A stretch of DNA of 64,000 nt from Flavobacteriales bacterium (GTDB taxonomy: Bacteria; Bacteroidota; Bacteroidia; Flavobacteriales_E; Vicingaceae). This document shows, one piece after another, positions 1-10,122 of the stretch. A program made the translations under genes and the position numbers. The stretch's first letter is position 1; each line of letters opens with the position of its first letter. The stretch spans positions 124,001 to 188,000 of the forward strand of contig JACJZA010000008.1 of the NCBI GenBank assembly GCA_020635825.1. The letters are read 5' to 3'. The notes under the pieces are model-generated. The model had not been told where the DNA came from and did not search any database. It saw only the letters and a program-made list of their open reading frames with translations.

Positions 1-51
1 AGCAACTGCCTTCTAAGCAGTAGGTCTCAGGTTCGAATCCTGAGCGGATCA
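1..51 (+). tRNA. tRNA-Arg (TCT), 5' part missing at window edge
   Basis: The visible part holds the anticodon arm (stem actgc/gcagt around loop cttctaa, anticodon TCT), a short variable loop, the T arm with the TTCGAAT loop, and the 3' acceptor strand gcggatc plus discriminator A. The D arm and 5' acceptor strand lie left of the window. CCA is not encoded, as is common in Bacteroidetes. Confidence 0.9.
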
Positions 52-52
52 C

Positions 53-85
53 AAAAGGGAATGAATTTCATTCCCTTTTGTTTTT
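53..85 (+). terminator. Rho-independent terminator after tRNA-Arg
   Basis: A perfect 12-bp inverted repeat (53-64 with 68-79) with a 3-base loop is followed by a run of T. It starts 2 bases after the tRNA-Arg 3' end and should end its transcript. Confidence 0.85.
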
Positions 86-210
86 ACCATGAATGATGTT
101 TTTTCTTTGTAATGTTTGTTAAAGAATCAATTAAAAAACCTGATTATTAATAAGTTAAAAAAGGAAGATGATTTCTGTAAAAAAATGAAAGCGAAAAAAA
201 TCAAAAATAT

Positions 211-240
211 TTTGCAGATTTAAAAAAATAGCTACTTTTG
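211..240 (+). promoter_or_regulatory. Bacteroidetes-type sigma-A promoter for the tRNA-Gly/tRNA-Leu unit
   Basis: TTTG at 211-214 (-33 element) and TACTTTTG at 233-240 (fits the -7 consensus TAnnTTTG) are 18 bases apart. Transcription would start a few bases later, about 25 bases before tRNA-Gly. This is the cleanest match to the Bacteroidetes primary-sigma consensus that I found in the window. Confidence 0.75.
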
Positions 241-272
241 CAATCCCCTTTTTAGGGAACGTTCATTTAAAA

Positions 273-345
<73 letters not shown>

Positions 346-376
346 CGAAAACTGATAATATAAAAAAGATTTTGTT

Positions 377-460
<84 letters not shown>

Positions 461-466
461 CAAATT

Positions 467-498
467 AGCCTTCTAGATTTTTCTGGAAGGCTTTTTTG
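467..498 (+). terminator. Rho-independent terminator after tRNA-Leu
   Basis: A 10-bp stem (467-476 with 483-492, one G-T pair) with a 6-base loop is followed by six T. It ends the tRNA-Gly/tRNA-Leu transcript. Confidence 0.85.
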
Positions 499-596
499 TT
501 TTAAATTATTCCCTTTTTCAATCAGGCAAAAAAACTTCCAAAATAATTTTATTCTTACCCTCCGAATTGGGAGATTAGTTTGCTAATTCTTTGCAA

Positions 597-726
597 ATGA
601 GGTGCTCCATAAAACCAATCATTAGCGGATGACAAGCGATTTAAGAAGAATGGTAAATTTCCAATTTTCTATCTTGTTTGGTTTGAAGAGATACAATTAA
701 GACTACCTTGTGGTCATGAAATGTAA
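597..726 (+). pseudogene. Possible remnant of a tyrosine-recombinase N-terminal (arm-binding) region
   Basis: Frame 1 reads MRCSIKPIISG and then stops at 630. Shifted by one base, 628-726 reads on as DDKRFKKNGKFPIFYLVW and ends RLPCGHEM before a stop. The pattern K-P-x-x ... K-K-N-G-K-x-P-I ... resembles the N-terminal arm-DNA-binding region of Bacteroidetes integrases, from memory only. The position, 137 bases after a tRNA gene, would suit an old integration site. Only about 40 codons remain and no catalytic domain follows. It could also be chance similarity. Confidence 0.25.
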
Positions 727-734
727 AAAAAAAA

Positions 735-3700
735 TTATTGGATAATGATCTTTTTCAACTCATTTCTACCATAAAAGATAGGGAAATACATTAATTCAAT
801 TTTTGCAGGATTTAGTGTGTATTTTCCATTAAATCTTGGTTGAAGAGAGATACTAAAAGTATAATCCCCTGTGTTTAATTGCTCGCAAAAAATATTTGTT
901 TTGTTTTTAAAATATTCTCGGTGAATTTCTACATAATTGTTGTTGTATTTATTGTTACCATAAGAACAACCGGCAGGGATAGGAACTTCTAACATTATGT
1001 AGTTACCTTTTCTCTTTGAATTTACTTTTACTTTTAACTCAACAAGCTCGCCAGCTTTTAATGAATCTAATATTTTACCATCTTTTTCAAACCATGTTTT
1101 CACAACAAATAGACTGTCTTTAACACTTGGTGTGTTGTTCCAAAAGTTTTGATAACTTGTAAAGTAAATAGGTGTTCCACCATTTTTTACGATTGTTAAG
1201 TCACTTTCTCCTTTAGTCAATGTGGTTTTAAATGGAAATTTATTTACTGTTGCGTTTATGGCTCCTGAGAATTTTAGAGTTGCAGGTTCTTGAATATTTC
1301 CGTATTCATTGAGTAGACCTGATAATATTGTATTTAAAATTTGAGCTTTATCTATGGTATTTAACCATTTGTTTTGCCCTTTAATTTCTAAAAAGTAGTT
1401 TCTAATTTTTGATAAATAAGGGTGTAAACTATCATGTTTTTCAATTATTTGATATGCTAATAATGTTAGATTGTTACTATTATCATAGAGACCATAATTA
1501 TCATTTCCCCAATAATAATTGTCTAAATAAGTTTTTTTCATTTGTGATAAAAGAGGAGTCAATTTATAGGGTAAATGCTGATTTTGTTTAATTTTTAAAA
1601 TCATTAATTCTTGGTAGAGAGATGAGGAGTCTTTGTTTATTTTTCGTTGATAATTTGCATAAGGAATTTCGATATCTAATTCTGATAGAGTATAAATAAC
1701 ATTTAACAAATCATAGTCTTCGAAGGCATCTAAATGCCATAATAAGTAATCAGTAGCACTTGATATAAACGGGACATTATAATCGTTTTCTCTAGCAATA
1801 TTTAAAGCTCTTAAAATATAACATGTCATAAAGACATTTGCTCTTCCATTTGGCCACCATCCCCAGCTACCATCATCATTTTGTCCATTAGCTAGACGAG
1901 TTATCATTTTTTTAATTTTTCTTTCATCATGAAAATCAAGGTTCAATTTTTTATAGATATTTTTTTTCATTAAATTACCCATTAATTTTGAAGCCGTTTG
2001 TTCCATGCAGTAATAAGGATATTTATCTAATTCCTCAATTTCATTTAACATAGGAGTTAAAGCATTATTTTCTGCATATATAGTTGTTGATGCACTATCA
2101 TTAAATTGAATATTAATAGTTGTATCATTAGATAAAACATTAAAAGTTCCTATCGTTTCATTAACACCAATTGGAAAAATAGGTATCGCTCTTTTTTCGC
2201 CATCTAAATAACCATCACTTTTTTGGATTTGATATTGTATTTGTAAAGAATCCATATTGCTGGCTGTAATATTTTGATATTGTATAATAGAATATTCAGC
2301 ATTTGTATCTAATGTTGAAATAAGTTGATTGTTGAGTAAAAAAGAAGTTTTTATAGGTTCTAATTTTCCACCATAGTTTGTTACTTTTCCAATGACATTA
2401 GTTTGGTCTCCAGCAATGAGGAAACGAGGAGTTGACAATTGAGCTAACAAATTTTTATATGATTTTGTTTCAGAGAATCCTATTCCACTATGTTTTTTAC
2501 TATCCATAGCGATAGCAAAAGATTTCCATTTTGTAACATTGTCTGGATATACCACTTGGAATGAAGCTTCACCATCTTCATTAGTTGTTAGGTTTGGTTC
2601 CCAAAAAGCATAATCTTTAAAATTATTTCTAATAGAATTATTACCAAGAAGAGGGTTTTCATCTTTTTCATTATCAATGGATTTATTGAAATCATTAATG
2701 GATGGTCCAGGATTTAATATACCGCCAACTGTTGATGCAATATCTGATGCACTTCTTGCAGGCATCCTGCTAATCGATTCATATTCAATTGCAGATTTTG
2801 GTAAATTGGCTGACCCACGAACTCTAATTCCATCAATATAAATGGATGTTGCTGAACTAGTTTGGTCTTTACTAATTAAAGGAACTTCATATTCAATAAT
2901 TTCAAAAGCTTCTATATCCATTCCTTGTCCCATTGAGATGTCACAAAATGTAATTTTTCCATTTCGTATCACAATTCCTTCATATTTAGTAGGTTGATAA
3001 CCCACATATGAAACTTGAAGTGAATAATACCCTTTTGATATACCTGAAAAGCTGTATTTTCCATCAAAATCAGTCATGCTCCCAACAATTTGAATTCCAT
3101 CTTTAAATAACACAACATTAGCAAAAGGAAGTGGCTCTCCAGTATTTTTATCTTGGACTACTCCCTTAAGAGAACCTCCACCATTAGGTAAAAGTAAATT
3201 TTGACTATATGATGAATTGGTAAGATTATTTGATTTTATAAAAAATGTAGAATCATCAACCTGGTGAAACATATCATCTACTTTAATATAATTAACTCCA
3301 TTTGGTAGAATTGAAATTGAATCAATTAAAAAATAAGTGTTATTACAGCTAATTAATAATAGTTGATACATTCCTGGTTTTAAATCATACAAGGTTTGAT
3401 GATATGGACGATAAAAGCAACTACGATTAGAACTATCTAGATTAACCAATTTAACTAAGCACAATGAACTGTCTCCATCATATTGATATTTTAAGGTTCC
3501 ATTGTTCATTTCTGTAAATGAAGGGTAGTAGCTTTCCAATGGTTTATCCCATGGGTTGTTTTTTGTTTCAATTTTTTTAGGAGCAATTACATCATAAAAT
3601 GGTTTATTATCTCTGTCCAAATAAGAAAATGTAATTGGTTTAATTGGGGCTTTCTTTTCAAGTTTTATATTCTCTTTGGTTAAAGTATAATAATACCCTG

Positions 3701-6335
3701 GTTCAAACATAAAAGATTTTATAAATTTATCATCTACCATAAATTGAATAGAATCTCTATTGAATGGTCCGATGGTGATAATATCATTTCCATAATACGA
3801 AGTTTGAAAATTAAAGGACCTATTATTTTGTGTTAGAGATAATTTTGAATTTTTATATATGTTTTTTAGGAATAATAAATGTTGATTAAGGGTATTTAGT
3901 TCCTCGTCAATTATTTCAGGTTTTTTTGAAACAACTTTTATTTTATCTGAAAGTGAATCAGCATCAAATGCTAAGTTTAATTTGAAGTTGTTTTTTATCA
4001 AAACACTATCAATCTCATATTCTTTGTAATGGGTTCTTAATTTTATTTTATGATAACCTTCATCCAGAATAAATGAATAAGGATGATGTTTATCACTTTT
4101 TTCATAATAAACCAACTTGTCATCTACATACATTAAATCAATTAAAATTTGGACACCATTTTGGAAAATGAATGGAGCAAATTGTGCATTGTTCAAATTT
4201 TTTAATGGTTCATAATTGTAATAAATTGTATCGTGTGGGAATATAAATTGATAATAAGGTATTTTTTTTAATTCCATAGAATTAATCCACTTGAGGGTTA
4301 TAAGCCTTGAACTGTTAAATTGTTTTTTTGAAATTTCATAACTATTAATGTAGGGTCTATATTTTCTATACTTACCATTATAAGGAACTGTTGGTAGCTT
4401 AGTATCCTTGAATTGACTATTGATTGCTCCTACAGTTAAGTTTACATTTTTGACTGGTTGTTCTTTGTAGTCCTTTACTTTTACAGTTACATCAACTTTT
4501 TGACCCGGATATATATTTTTTGGTTGTTGTATTTCAATGTTTAAATTTTTATTGTAAACATGTACTTCATATTCATGAGTTTCAGTATCTCCACCCCATA
4601 TATAATTACAATTTATAAAATATGATTTATCACTTTGGTCAATAATTACCTTATTTAAATCTATTGTTTCTCCTTCTTCAACTATCACATTACCATTTTT
4701 AAATATGGTATATTGAACTGGCAATCTTCTAGGATTAATAAATGAAAAGAGTATAGAGTCACCTACTTTATATGCATTACAATCGAATAGTGAGTTTTTG
4801 CTATGGATTTCAAATATTTCATTTATATCATTAGATTCAAAATAATAATTATATACAAAAGGGTTAATTTTTTCAGAAAAGGGAAAGTTTATTTTCTTAT
4901 TTACAATAGTATCAGATTCAGTCATTCCAATTAAAATACCATCCTTATTAACTTGATTATTGTGTTCAAATAATTTTACTATCAAACTATCCTTTTCTAG
5001 GGTGCTTTCAATCCATTTTTTTGCGTCGGTATAATTAAAATATATCTCTTCATGATGTGTCTCATTATTACTATTGTTAAATATTGCATCAACTTTCACT
5101 TTAATGTTTGCTTCTGGAAAAACACTATCAGGTATTATGATTTTAGTCTCACCGACCGGGTCTAAAAACAATTCTTTTGTCCATAATGTGTTAGGCACAA
5201 ATACTCTATCTTTATTAAAACTTAAAATATTTTTGGTGCTGATAGTTAGAGCTACTCTTCCATCTAAAATATTAAAACCATTCACATCTTCTCCTTTTAA
5301 ATAAATGCTTACAGGTTCATTTTCATTATAATGTTCTTTTTCAGAACGAACTTTATAAGTAGTTTCATCTAGTTGATAGTCTTCTAAATAAAATTCATTT
5401 CGTAAAAGAATTTTTTTAGTCTTTGGATGAATAATTTCTATTGTATAACTGGTATTAATTTTTAATGAATCACCCAAAACTGTTTGGCTTGTATAAGCAC
5501 CTTTAGAGACGGGACTTAGGGTTTCAGTTTTAATAAGTTGTTCTGGGTAGTCCCTTTTTAAATTTACAACAATCTCTTTATTAATAGGTTTTCCTTTTTT
5601 ATTTGTTATAAAAGCTTTCCATTTTAAAGTGTCGTTTGGTAAATATTTCGGTTTATTAAAAGCTATGTAACCTTTATGGTTAGAGTAATACCTTTTATAA
5701 AAAAATCTTCCATTTCTTATTTTATAATATAAAAACCTAAATGGGTAATGTAGATATCTTAAGGGATATGAATAAAATATTTTTTTGCCTATTCGTTTAA
5801 GTCTAAAATTATTTACTTCTCTTATTAATTCATAAAAAGCAGTCTCTCCATCAAACTCAATAACTAATAATCCTTTTTTATTTGATTTTGGAAGATTGTA
5901 AGTATTTGTTTTATCGTTGAAATAGATAGCCTTGTTATTGATAGTAACTTTTGCATTTTTAAGAGCTTCAGTACTTCCTTTTTTATGAACGAATAGGTTT
6001 AAATCTCTTTTATTGTCGATTAGTTTTACATCAATGCTATTAATGGAAAAGAGTTCAGTTATTAATTGATTTCCTTCGGCTTTTGTTAAAAAGTAATGTC
6101 CTGTAGGTAATTTAGGTCTATAATAATAACCACTATCATTATAAAATGAATCTATTTTATTAGTAAAAAAATGCTCGGGTATATGATAATGATATTTAGA
6201 TAATAGTTCCTTTACTTCAGAATTTTCAAGCTGGTAGATATATGTGAAAATACTATTTGTTCTACTTTCTGAAACTAATTGACTTTTAGAATAGAAAGAT
6301 AAAAGAGTAAATAGTATCACTAAATAATATTTCAT
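735..6335 (-). CDS. Giant secreted alpha-2-macroglobulin family protein with CarboxypepD-reg and plug-like insert
   Basis: 1866 aa with a signal peptide (MKYYLVILFTLLSFYSKSQ). Order seen: N-terminal region; MG2-type beta-sandwich around 220-330 (pattern F-x-K-P-x-Y-L-P-N-D-T); further MG-like region; CarboxypepD_reg-like domain about 1052-1140; a short stretch like TonB-receptor plugs about 1155-1210 (IYIDGIRVRGS, then SRMPARSA..ASTVGG); the A2M domain from about 1240; a bacterial thioester motif C1443-M-E-Q1446; an alpha/alpha toroid with DDGSWGWWPNG; and a C-terminal MG-like end. Bacterial A2Ms are thought to trap foreign proteases through the thioester, which is intact here. No pbpC-type partner is visible nearby. 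The family call is secure; the target is unknown. The gene is divergent from the LRR gene, sharing a 200-bp spacer. Confidence 0.88.
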   Translation of the reverse strand: MKYYLVILFTLLSFYSKSQLVSESRTNSIFTYIYQLENSEVKELLSKYHYHIPEHFFTNKIDSFYNDSGYYYRPKLPTGHYFLTKAEGNQLITELFSINSIDVKLIDNKRDLNLFVHKKGSTEALKNAKVTINNKAIYFNDKTNTYNLPKSNKKGLLVIEFDGETAFYELIREVNNFRLKRIGKKIFYSYPLRYLHYPFRFLYYKIRNGRFFYKRYYSNHKGYIAFNKPKYLPNDTLKWKAFITNKKGKPINKEIVVNLKRDYPEQLIKTETLSPVSKGAYTSQTVLGDSLKINTSYTIEIIHPKTKKILLRNEFYLEDYQLDETTYKVRSEKEHYNENEPVSIYLKGEDVNGFNILDGRVALTISTKNILSFNKDRVFVPNTLWTKELFLDPVGETKIIIPDSVFPEANIKVKVDAIFNNSNNETHHEEIYFNYTDAKKWIESTLEKDSLIVKLFEHNNQVNKDGILIGMTESDTIVNKKINFPFSEKINPFVYNYYFESNDINEIFEIHSKNSLFDCNAYKVGDSILFSFINPRRLPVQYTIFKNGNVIVEEGETIDLNKVIIDQSDKSYFINCNYIWGGDTETHEYEVHVYNKNLNIEIQQPKNIYPGQKVDVTVKVKDYKEQPVKNVNLTVGAINSQFKDTKLPTVPYNGKYRKYRPYINSYEISKKQFNSSRLITLKWINSMELKKIPYYQFIFPHDTIYYNYEPLKNLNNAQFAPFIFQNGVQILIDLMYVDDKLVYYEKSDKHHPYSFILDEGYHKIKLRTHYKEYEIDSVLIKNNFKLNLAFDADSLSDKIKVVSKKPEIIDEELNTLNQHLLFLKNIYKNSKLSLTQNNRSFNFQTSYYGNDIITIGPFNRDSIQFMVDDKFIKSFMFEPGYYYTLTKENIKLEKKAPIKPITFSYLDRDNKPFYDVIAPKKIETKNNPWDKPLESYYPSFTEMNNGTLKYQYDGDSSLCLVKLVNLDSSNRSCFYRPYHQTLYDLKPGMYQLLLISCNNTYFLIDSISILPNGVNYIKVDDMFHQVDDSTFFIKSNNLTNSSYSQNLLLPNGGGSLKGVVQDKNTGEPLPFANVVLFKDGIQIVGSMTDFDGKYSFSGISKGYYSLQVSYVGYQPTKYEGIVIRNGKITFCDISMGQGMDIEAFEIIEYEVPLISKDQTSSATSIYIDGIRVRGSANLPKSAIEYESISRMPARSASDIASTVGGILNPGPSINDFNKSIDNEKDENPLLGNNSIRNNFKDYAFWEPNLTTNEDGEASFQVVYPDNVTKWKSFAIAMDSKKHSGIGFSETKSYKNLLAQLSTPRFLIAGDQTNVIGKVTNYGGKLEPIKTSFLLNNQLISTLDTNAEYSIIQYQNITASNMDSLQIQYQIQKSDGYLDGEKRAIPIFPIGVNETIGTFNVLSNDTTINIQFNDSASTTIYAENNALTPMLNEIEELDKYPYYCMEQTASKLMGNLMKKNIYKKLNLDFHDERKIKKMITRLANGQNDDGSWGWWPNGRANVFMTCYILRALNIARENDYNVPFISSATDYLLWHLDAFEDYDLLNVIYTLSELDIEIPYANYQRKINKDSSSLYQELMILKIKQNQHLPYKLTPLLSQMKKTYLDNYYWGNDNYGLYDNSNNLTLLAYQIIEKHDSLHPYLSKIRNYFLEIKGQNKWLNTIDKAQILNTILSGLLNEYGNIQEPATLKFSGAINATVNKFPFKTTLTKGESDLTIVKNGGTPIYFTSYQNFWNNTPSVKDSLFVVKTWFEKDGKILDSLKAGELVELKVKVNSKRKGNYIMLEVPIPAGCSYGNNKYNNNYVEIHREYFKNKTNIFCEQLNTGDYTFSISLQPRFNGKYTLNPAKIELMYFPIFYGRNELKKIIIQ

Positions 6336-6535
6336 ATATCTTTATTAAAAAATGGTGTATTTAATGAATTATACCTTTTGTCAAAATAAAGGTTTTTATA
6401 ATTAAAGTAAAGGTTAAAAATTTTAATAAAAGGTCAAATCAAGGCATTATTCGGAAGATTAGATTTAATTAGCTAGGAAGTTTGATTCTGGCAATATATT
6501 TGGTAATGTAACGTTAAAATTTAAAATTGACTCCC

Positions 6536-9331
6536 ATGCGATATTTCTGGACTGCTTTTTTGATTATTCTTTGTATTCATAGTAATGGACAAGGTACCTA
6601 TGATGTGTTTTATTCTGTAGATGATGCCCTTGAATCGAGGTCACAATATATTGAGTTGGATTTAAGTAATCAAGGGTTGGTTCATCTTCCACAACGAGTT
6701 TTTCAGATTGTTAATTTACGTTCGATTAATTTAAGTAATAATCCATTGTTAGATGTCTCTACCAGTCTCGATTCACTTAATCAATTTCAATACTTAGAGA
6801 CAATAAAACTGAATAATCTAAATCTAAAATACTTTCCTTTTGAATTATATGGGCTTACTAAACTAAAGTACTTACACATTGAAAAAAATCAAATTGAGAC
6901 ATTGCCTGATGAAATTAAAAGCATGTATAGTCTAAAAGGATTATATGTCAATGATAATAAGATTGATTACATCCAACCGGGATTTATGCATTTGTCAAAA
7001 TTAGAAGTAATCGACCTTAGGCAAAATGGAGATTATGACAGTAAATCATTTTTATACTTTTCAAGCTTGATGAAATCATTAAAACATTTAAAGATTGACT
7101 GTGATAAAGGATTGAATGAAGAACTAGTTTCTCTTACAAACCTAAAGGAACTAACATTATATAAACCATACATTGATAAAAATTATGAACTATTTGGCTC
7201 TCTAAACAATCTTGAAGAACTAACAATAGAAAAAGGTGTTTTGGTTAATTATCATCAATTGTTCATATCAATGCCGGAATCTAATCTTAAAAAACTATCA
7301 ATTTCTGATAATGCTATAGTTCAGTTGGATGATGCAATAGTAAATCTCAAAAAACTTGAATATTTATCTGTATCAAGTTGGAATTTAAATAGTTTTCCTG
7401 AGTCTATTTCATCTCATCAACAATTAAAAGAAGTAGAGTTTTATGATGCCCCAAATATGATTGATGAGAAAACTTTGGGGTATCTAAATTCAGAAATAAT
7501 TCAATCGATAGAAATAATCGATTGTAATAGAAAAATCTTTCCAAAAGAAATAAACCGATTCACAAACCTTAATAAGTTAGACCTTTCCAAAAATGAATTA
7601 TCAAGTTTTAATGACTTTTCTAGTCAGAGTTTGAAGGAGTTAATATTTTATGATAACGAAATTTCTGAATTGGAAATAAACTTATTAAAAGCAAGAATGC
7701 CAAACTGCAATTTTGAGTATGAAAATGAAAGAGAAATAGAGCCTGCAACACTTTCTGTAAAAAATGTTCAACCACCGGTAAAAGAAATGGATATTCCATT
7801 TCAAACTTATAAGGTAGACACTCAAAATCCATCGAAAATAGAATATTTATCGGGCTCAACCATTAATATTCCAGAAAACGCATTTCTAGATAAAGATGGG
7901 AAAATTGTAAAAGGAAAAGTTGACTTGACATATAGAGAATTTAATGACCCTTTGGAAATTGTTTTTAGTGGTATTCCAATGGGGTATGATTCATCTGGTG
8001 TTGTATATCCTTTTCAATCTAGTGGAATGATGGAAATTAGAGCCAGTCAAAATGGACAAGAATTGTATACAAATCCTGAAAGTCCTATTACTGTGAATAT
8101 GGTATCAAATAATTCAAGTTCAATTTTTAATCTTTACTCTATGGAAGACGGTGAGGAGTGGCAGCTCAAAGGAAAGGATTCTGTATCTTCAAATGACGGT
8201 TCACCAATAATTAATAATAGATTTATATATAATGATATTAACTCGATTGTTCCCATGCCTGTTATTCCAGTAGTAAAAAGTGGAGTTTCTTTATATATGG
8301 GAACTAATAAAAAAAGAAGAAACAAAGGATACATTAAAATATATTCAACAAACTATAATCAAAGATTAATCTCTTTTATGGGTAAGAGTAATATGGATTA
8401 TAAATCGTTTTCTGAGCTTAAAGAGTTTAATCGATTTGACTGGAAATTAGATGGATTGGATTTAAAAGCTGAAGTGAATAGATTTGATAGTTTGAGAGAA
8501 TATATTAATGAATTTAATGATAAAATGTCTGCTTGGAGAAATGTCGCTGGTGGTATTGATACCATTACTCAAGAATATAAATTGTTAGCAGGAGCAAATT
8601 TAATTGAGGATTTATGGGTTGAACCTAATTTTATGAGTGATAATTTTTTATTGAAAATTTTGGTTTGTGGAGATACAAACACTTTTCAAATAGTTCCATT
8701 GATAAATACTTCTAATCCTAAATCGATTCAAAAGAAATTTAAGTTCATATATTCTAAATATGATAAAGCTTATAAAGCTCGGAAAGAGAAATGGTCTAAA
8801 GTTGATGAATTTCATGGTGATTACCTGGGGCGATACCGAGAAGAAATGGAAAAATACCAAAATGATATAATAGAATACAATAAAAATAGAGATGCATATT
8901 TAGCAAAGCTAAGAGTGGAAGTTGCAAATTATGCTGCCGATTCATACAATTTTACAAGATCATTTTCAATTGATGGATTTGGTTTTTGGAACTGTGATGT
9001 GATTAAAAGAATGTCTGCTCCTCAACCATTATTGGCTAAATTTTATGATAAAGAACAAAATAAACTGAATGTATTAGAAATTATGATTGCAGATATTACT
9101 AATAATGGAGTTTTAAGGTACGACACTAGGGGTAAAAGAGTGTATGATTCAAAATCAAAGAATGCAATTATTGCCTTTTTACCCGGAGGTAAAATTGGAT
9201 TATTAACCCCTGATGAAGTTGAATCTACTAAACTGTTTTTAGCAGAAGAAAAAGCAATGTTAGAAGTATATAATTCTAAAGAAATTTCAATTGGTGATAT
9301 TAAAAAGAAAATAGGAATGCCAATAAATTAA
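6536..9331 (+). CDS. Secreted leucine-rich-repeat protein with a module shared with the anti-sigma-like protein
   Basis: 931 aa from the ATG at 6536. An in-frame TTG lies 9 bases upstream, but the signal peptide (MRYFWTAFLIILCIHSNGQ) begins at the ATG. Residues about 35-385 are LRRs of the type L-x-x-L-x-L-x-x-N-x-L. Residues about 440-520 carry a beta-rich module (INIPENAFLDKDGK .. YREF .. SGIP .. FQSSGMMEI) also found in the protein at 28986-31580. A charged, probably coiled-coil stretch follows (about 740-800), then FWNCDVIKRM and a final beta-rich part. Probably an exported, surface-facing protein. The next gene starts 4 bases after its stop, so the two form an operon. Exact role unknown. 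Confidence 0.8.
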   Translation: MRYFWTAFLIILCIHSNGQGTYDVFYSVDDALESRSQYIELDLSNQGLVHLPQRVFQIVNLRSINLSNNPLLDVSTSLDSLNQFQYLETIKLNNLNLKYFPFELYGLTKLKYLHIEKNQIETLPDEIKSMYSLKGLYVNDNKIDYIQPGFMHLSKLEVIDLRQNGDYDSKSFLYFSSLMKSLKHLKIDCDKGLNEELVSLTNLKELTLYKPYIDKNYELFGSLNNLEELTIEKGVLVNYHQLFISMPESNLKKLSISDNAIVQLDDAIVNLKKLEYLSVSSWNLNSFPESISSHQQLKEVEFYDAPNMIDEKTLGYLNSEIIQSIEIIDCNRKIFPKEINRFTNLNKLDLSKNELSSFNDFSSQSLKELIFYDNEISELEINLLKARMPNCNFEYENEREIEPATLSVKNVQPPVKEMDIPFQTYKVDTQNPSKIEYLSGSTINIPENAFLDKDGKIVKGKVDLTYREFNDPLEIVFSGIPMGYDSSGVVYPFQSSGMMEIRASQNGQELYTNPESPITVNMVSNNSSSIFNLYSMEDGEEWQLKGKDSVSSNDGSPIINNRFIYNDINSIVPMPVIPVVKSGVSLYMGTNKKRRNKGYIKIYSTNYNQRLISFMGKSNMDYKSFSELKEFNRFDWKLDGLDLKAEVNRFDSLREYINEFNDKMSAWRNVAGGIDTITQEYKLLAGANLIEDLWVEPNFMSDNFLLKILVCGDTNTFQIVPLINTSNPKSIQKKFKFIYSKYDKAYKARKEKWSKVDEFHGDYLGRYREEMEKYQNDIIEYNKNRDAYLAKLRVEVANYAADSYNFTRSFSIDGFGFWNCDVIKRMSAPQPLLAKFYDKEQNKLNVLEIMIADITNNGVLRYDTRGKRVYDSKSKNAIIAFLPGGKIGLLTPDEVESTKLFLAEEKAMLEVYNSKEISIGDIKKKIGMPIN

Positions 9332-9335
9332 TGAT

Positions 9336-10097
9336 ATGAAATGGGCTTTTTACATACTATGCTATATAGCCTGTACTTCTTCCTTATTTGGACAAAAGAA
9401 ATTTTTAACTGGCATAGACAGTAATAATGTTGTAAAGAATAAATACTTAGAATCATTTACTTCTATTTTTGATTTAGGAGAACAAATAATAGAATTAAAT
9501 CAATTTGATGAGAGTTTATTGGAAGCGTTGGTTTTTTACAAAATCAATAGCTTTAGAGAATCAAAAAATTACTCATTATTTGTTCAAAGTAAACCAATTC
9601 AAGCAATAGCAGATGCCTATGTAAATCGTTATCAATCATCAAGATTTATCTCAAATGGTACAAACTATTATAAACTAAAGCGAGTATTGAATGGAATTCC
9701 AAAATACATCTGGTTAAATTATAAATTATATGATGGTTATATGCATACACCAATAGTTGCGGATTATAAAAGAGGAGTTTATTATTTTGATAAAGAATCT
9801 GATACTGATTTACAGCTTTTTTATGGGGCAAGAAAGCCTAAGCCAAATGAAGATGTTGAGGTATTTCCAATAGAAGCAAAAACCTATAATCAATTAGCTG
9901 ATGAATTACTAAAGAAATGGTTTACCAATAGAAGCTCACAAATGTTAAAAGGGAATACGTATCAGTTTTTAGCTGTTAAAACAATACTTGATAAAAAAAC
10001 AGTAAGAAAATATGGTAAAATGCCAAAAGTAAAAGCTTTATTTATTGTAGGAGGGAGAAGAAATAATATGATTTTAGATGATATGAATAAAGAGTAG
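9336..10097 (+). CDS. Secreted protein of unknown function, operon partner of the LRR gene
   Basis: 253 aa with a signal peptide ending SSLFGQ. Residues about 60-100 (LLEALVFYKINSFRES .. PIQAIADAYVNRY) resemble the first helix and strand of CAP/SCP-like domains, but the conserved His/Glu signature of CAP proteins is not seen later, so I do not assign that family. The C-terminus is basic (KKTVRKYGKMPKVKALFIVGG). It starts 4 bases after the LRR stop codon and must be co-transcribed, which suggests a joint function outside the inner membrane. Confidence 0.7.
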   Translation: MKWAFYILCYIACTSSLFGQKKFLTGIDSNNVVKNKYLESFTSIFDLGEQIIELNQFDESLLEALVFYKINSFRESKNYSLFVQSKPIQAIADAYVNRYQSSRFISNGTNYYKLKRVLNGIPKYIWLNYKLYDGYMHTPIVADYKRGVYYFDKESDTDLQLFYGARKPKPNEDVEVFPIEAKTYNQLADELLKKWFTNRSSQMLKGNTYQFLAVKTILDKKTVRKYGKMPKVKALFIVGGRRNNMILDDMNKE

Positions 10098-10122
10098 TAG
10101 TTATTAAGGATTAATTATCAAA

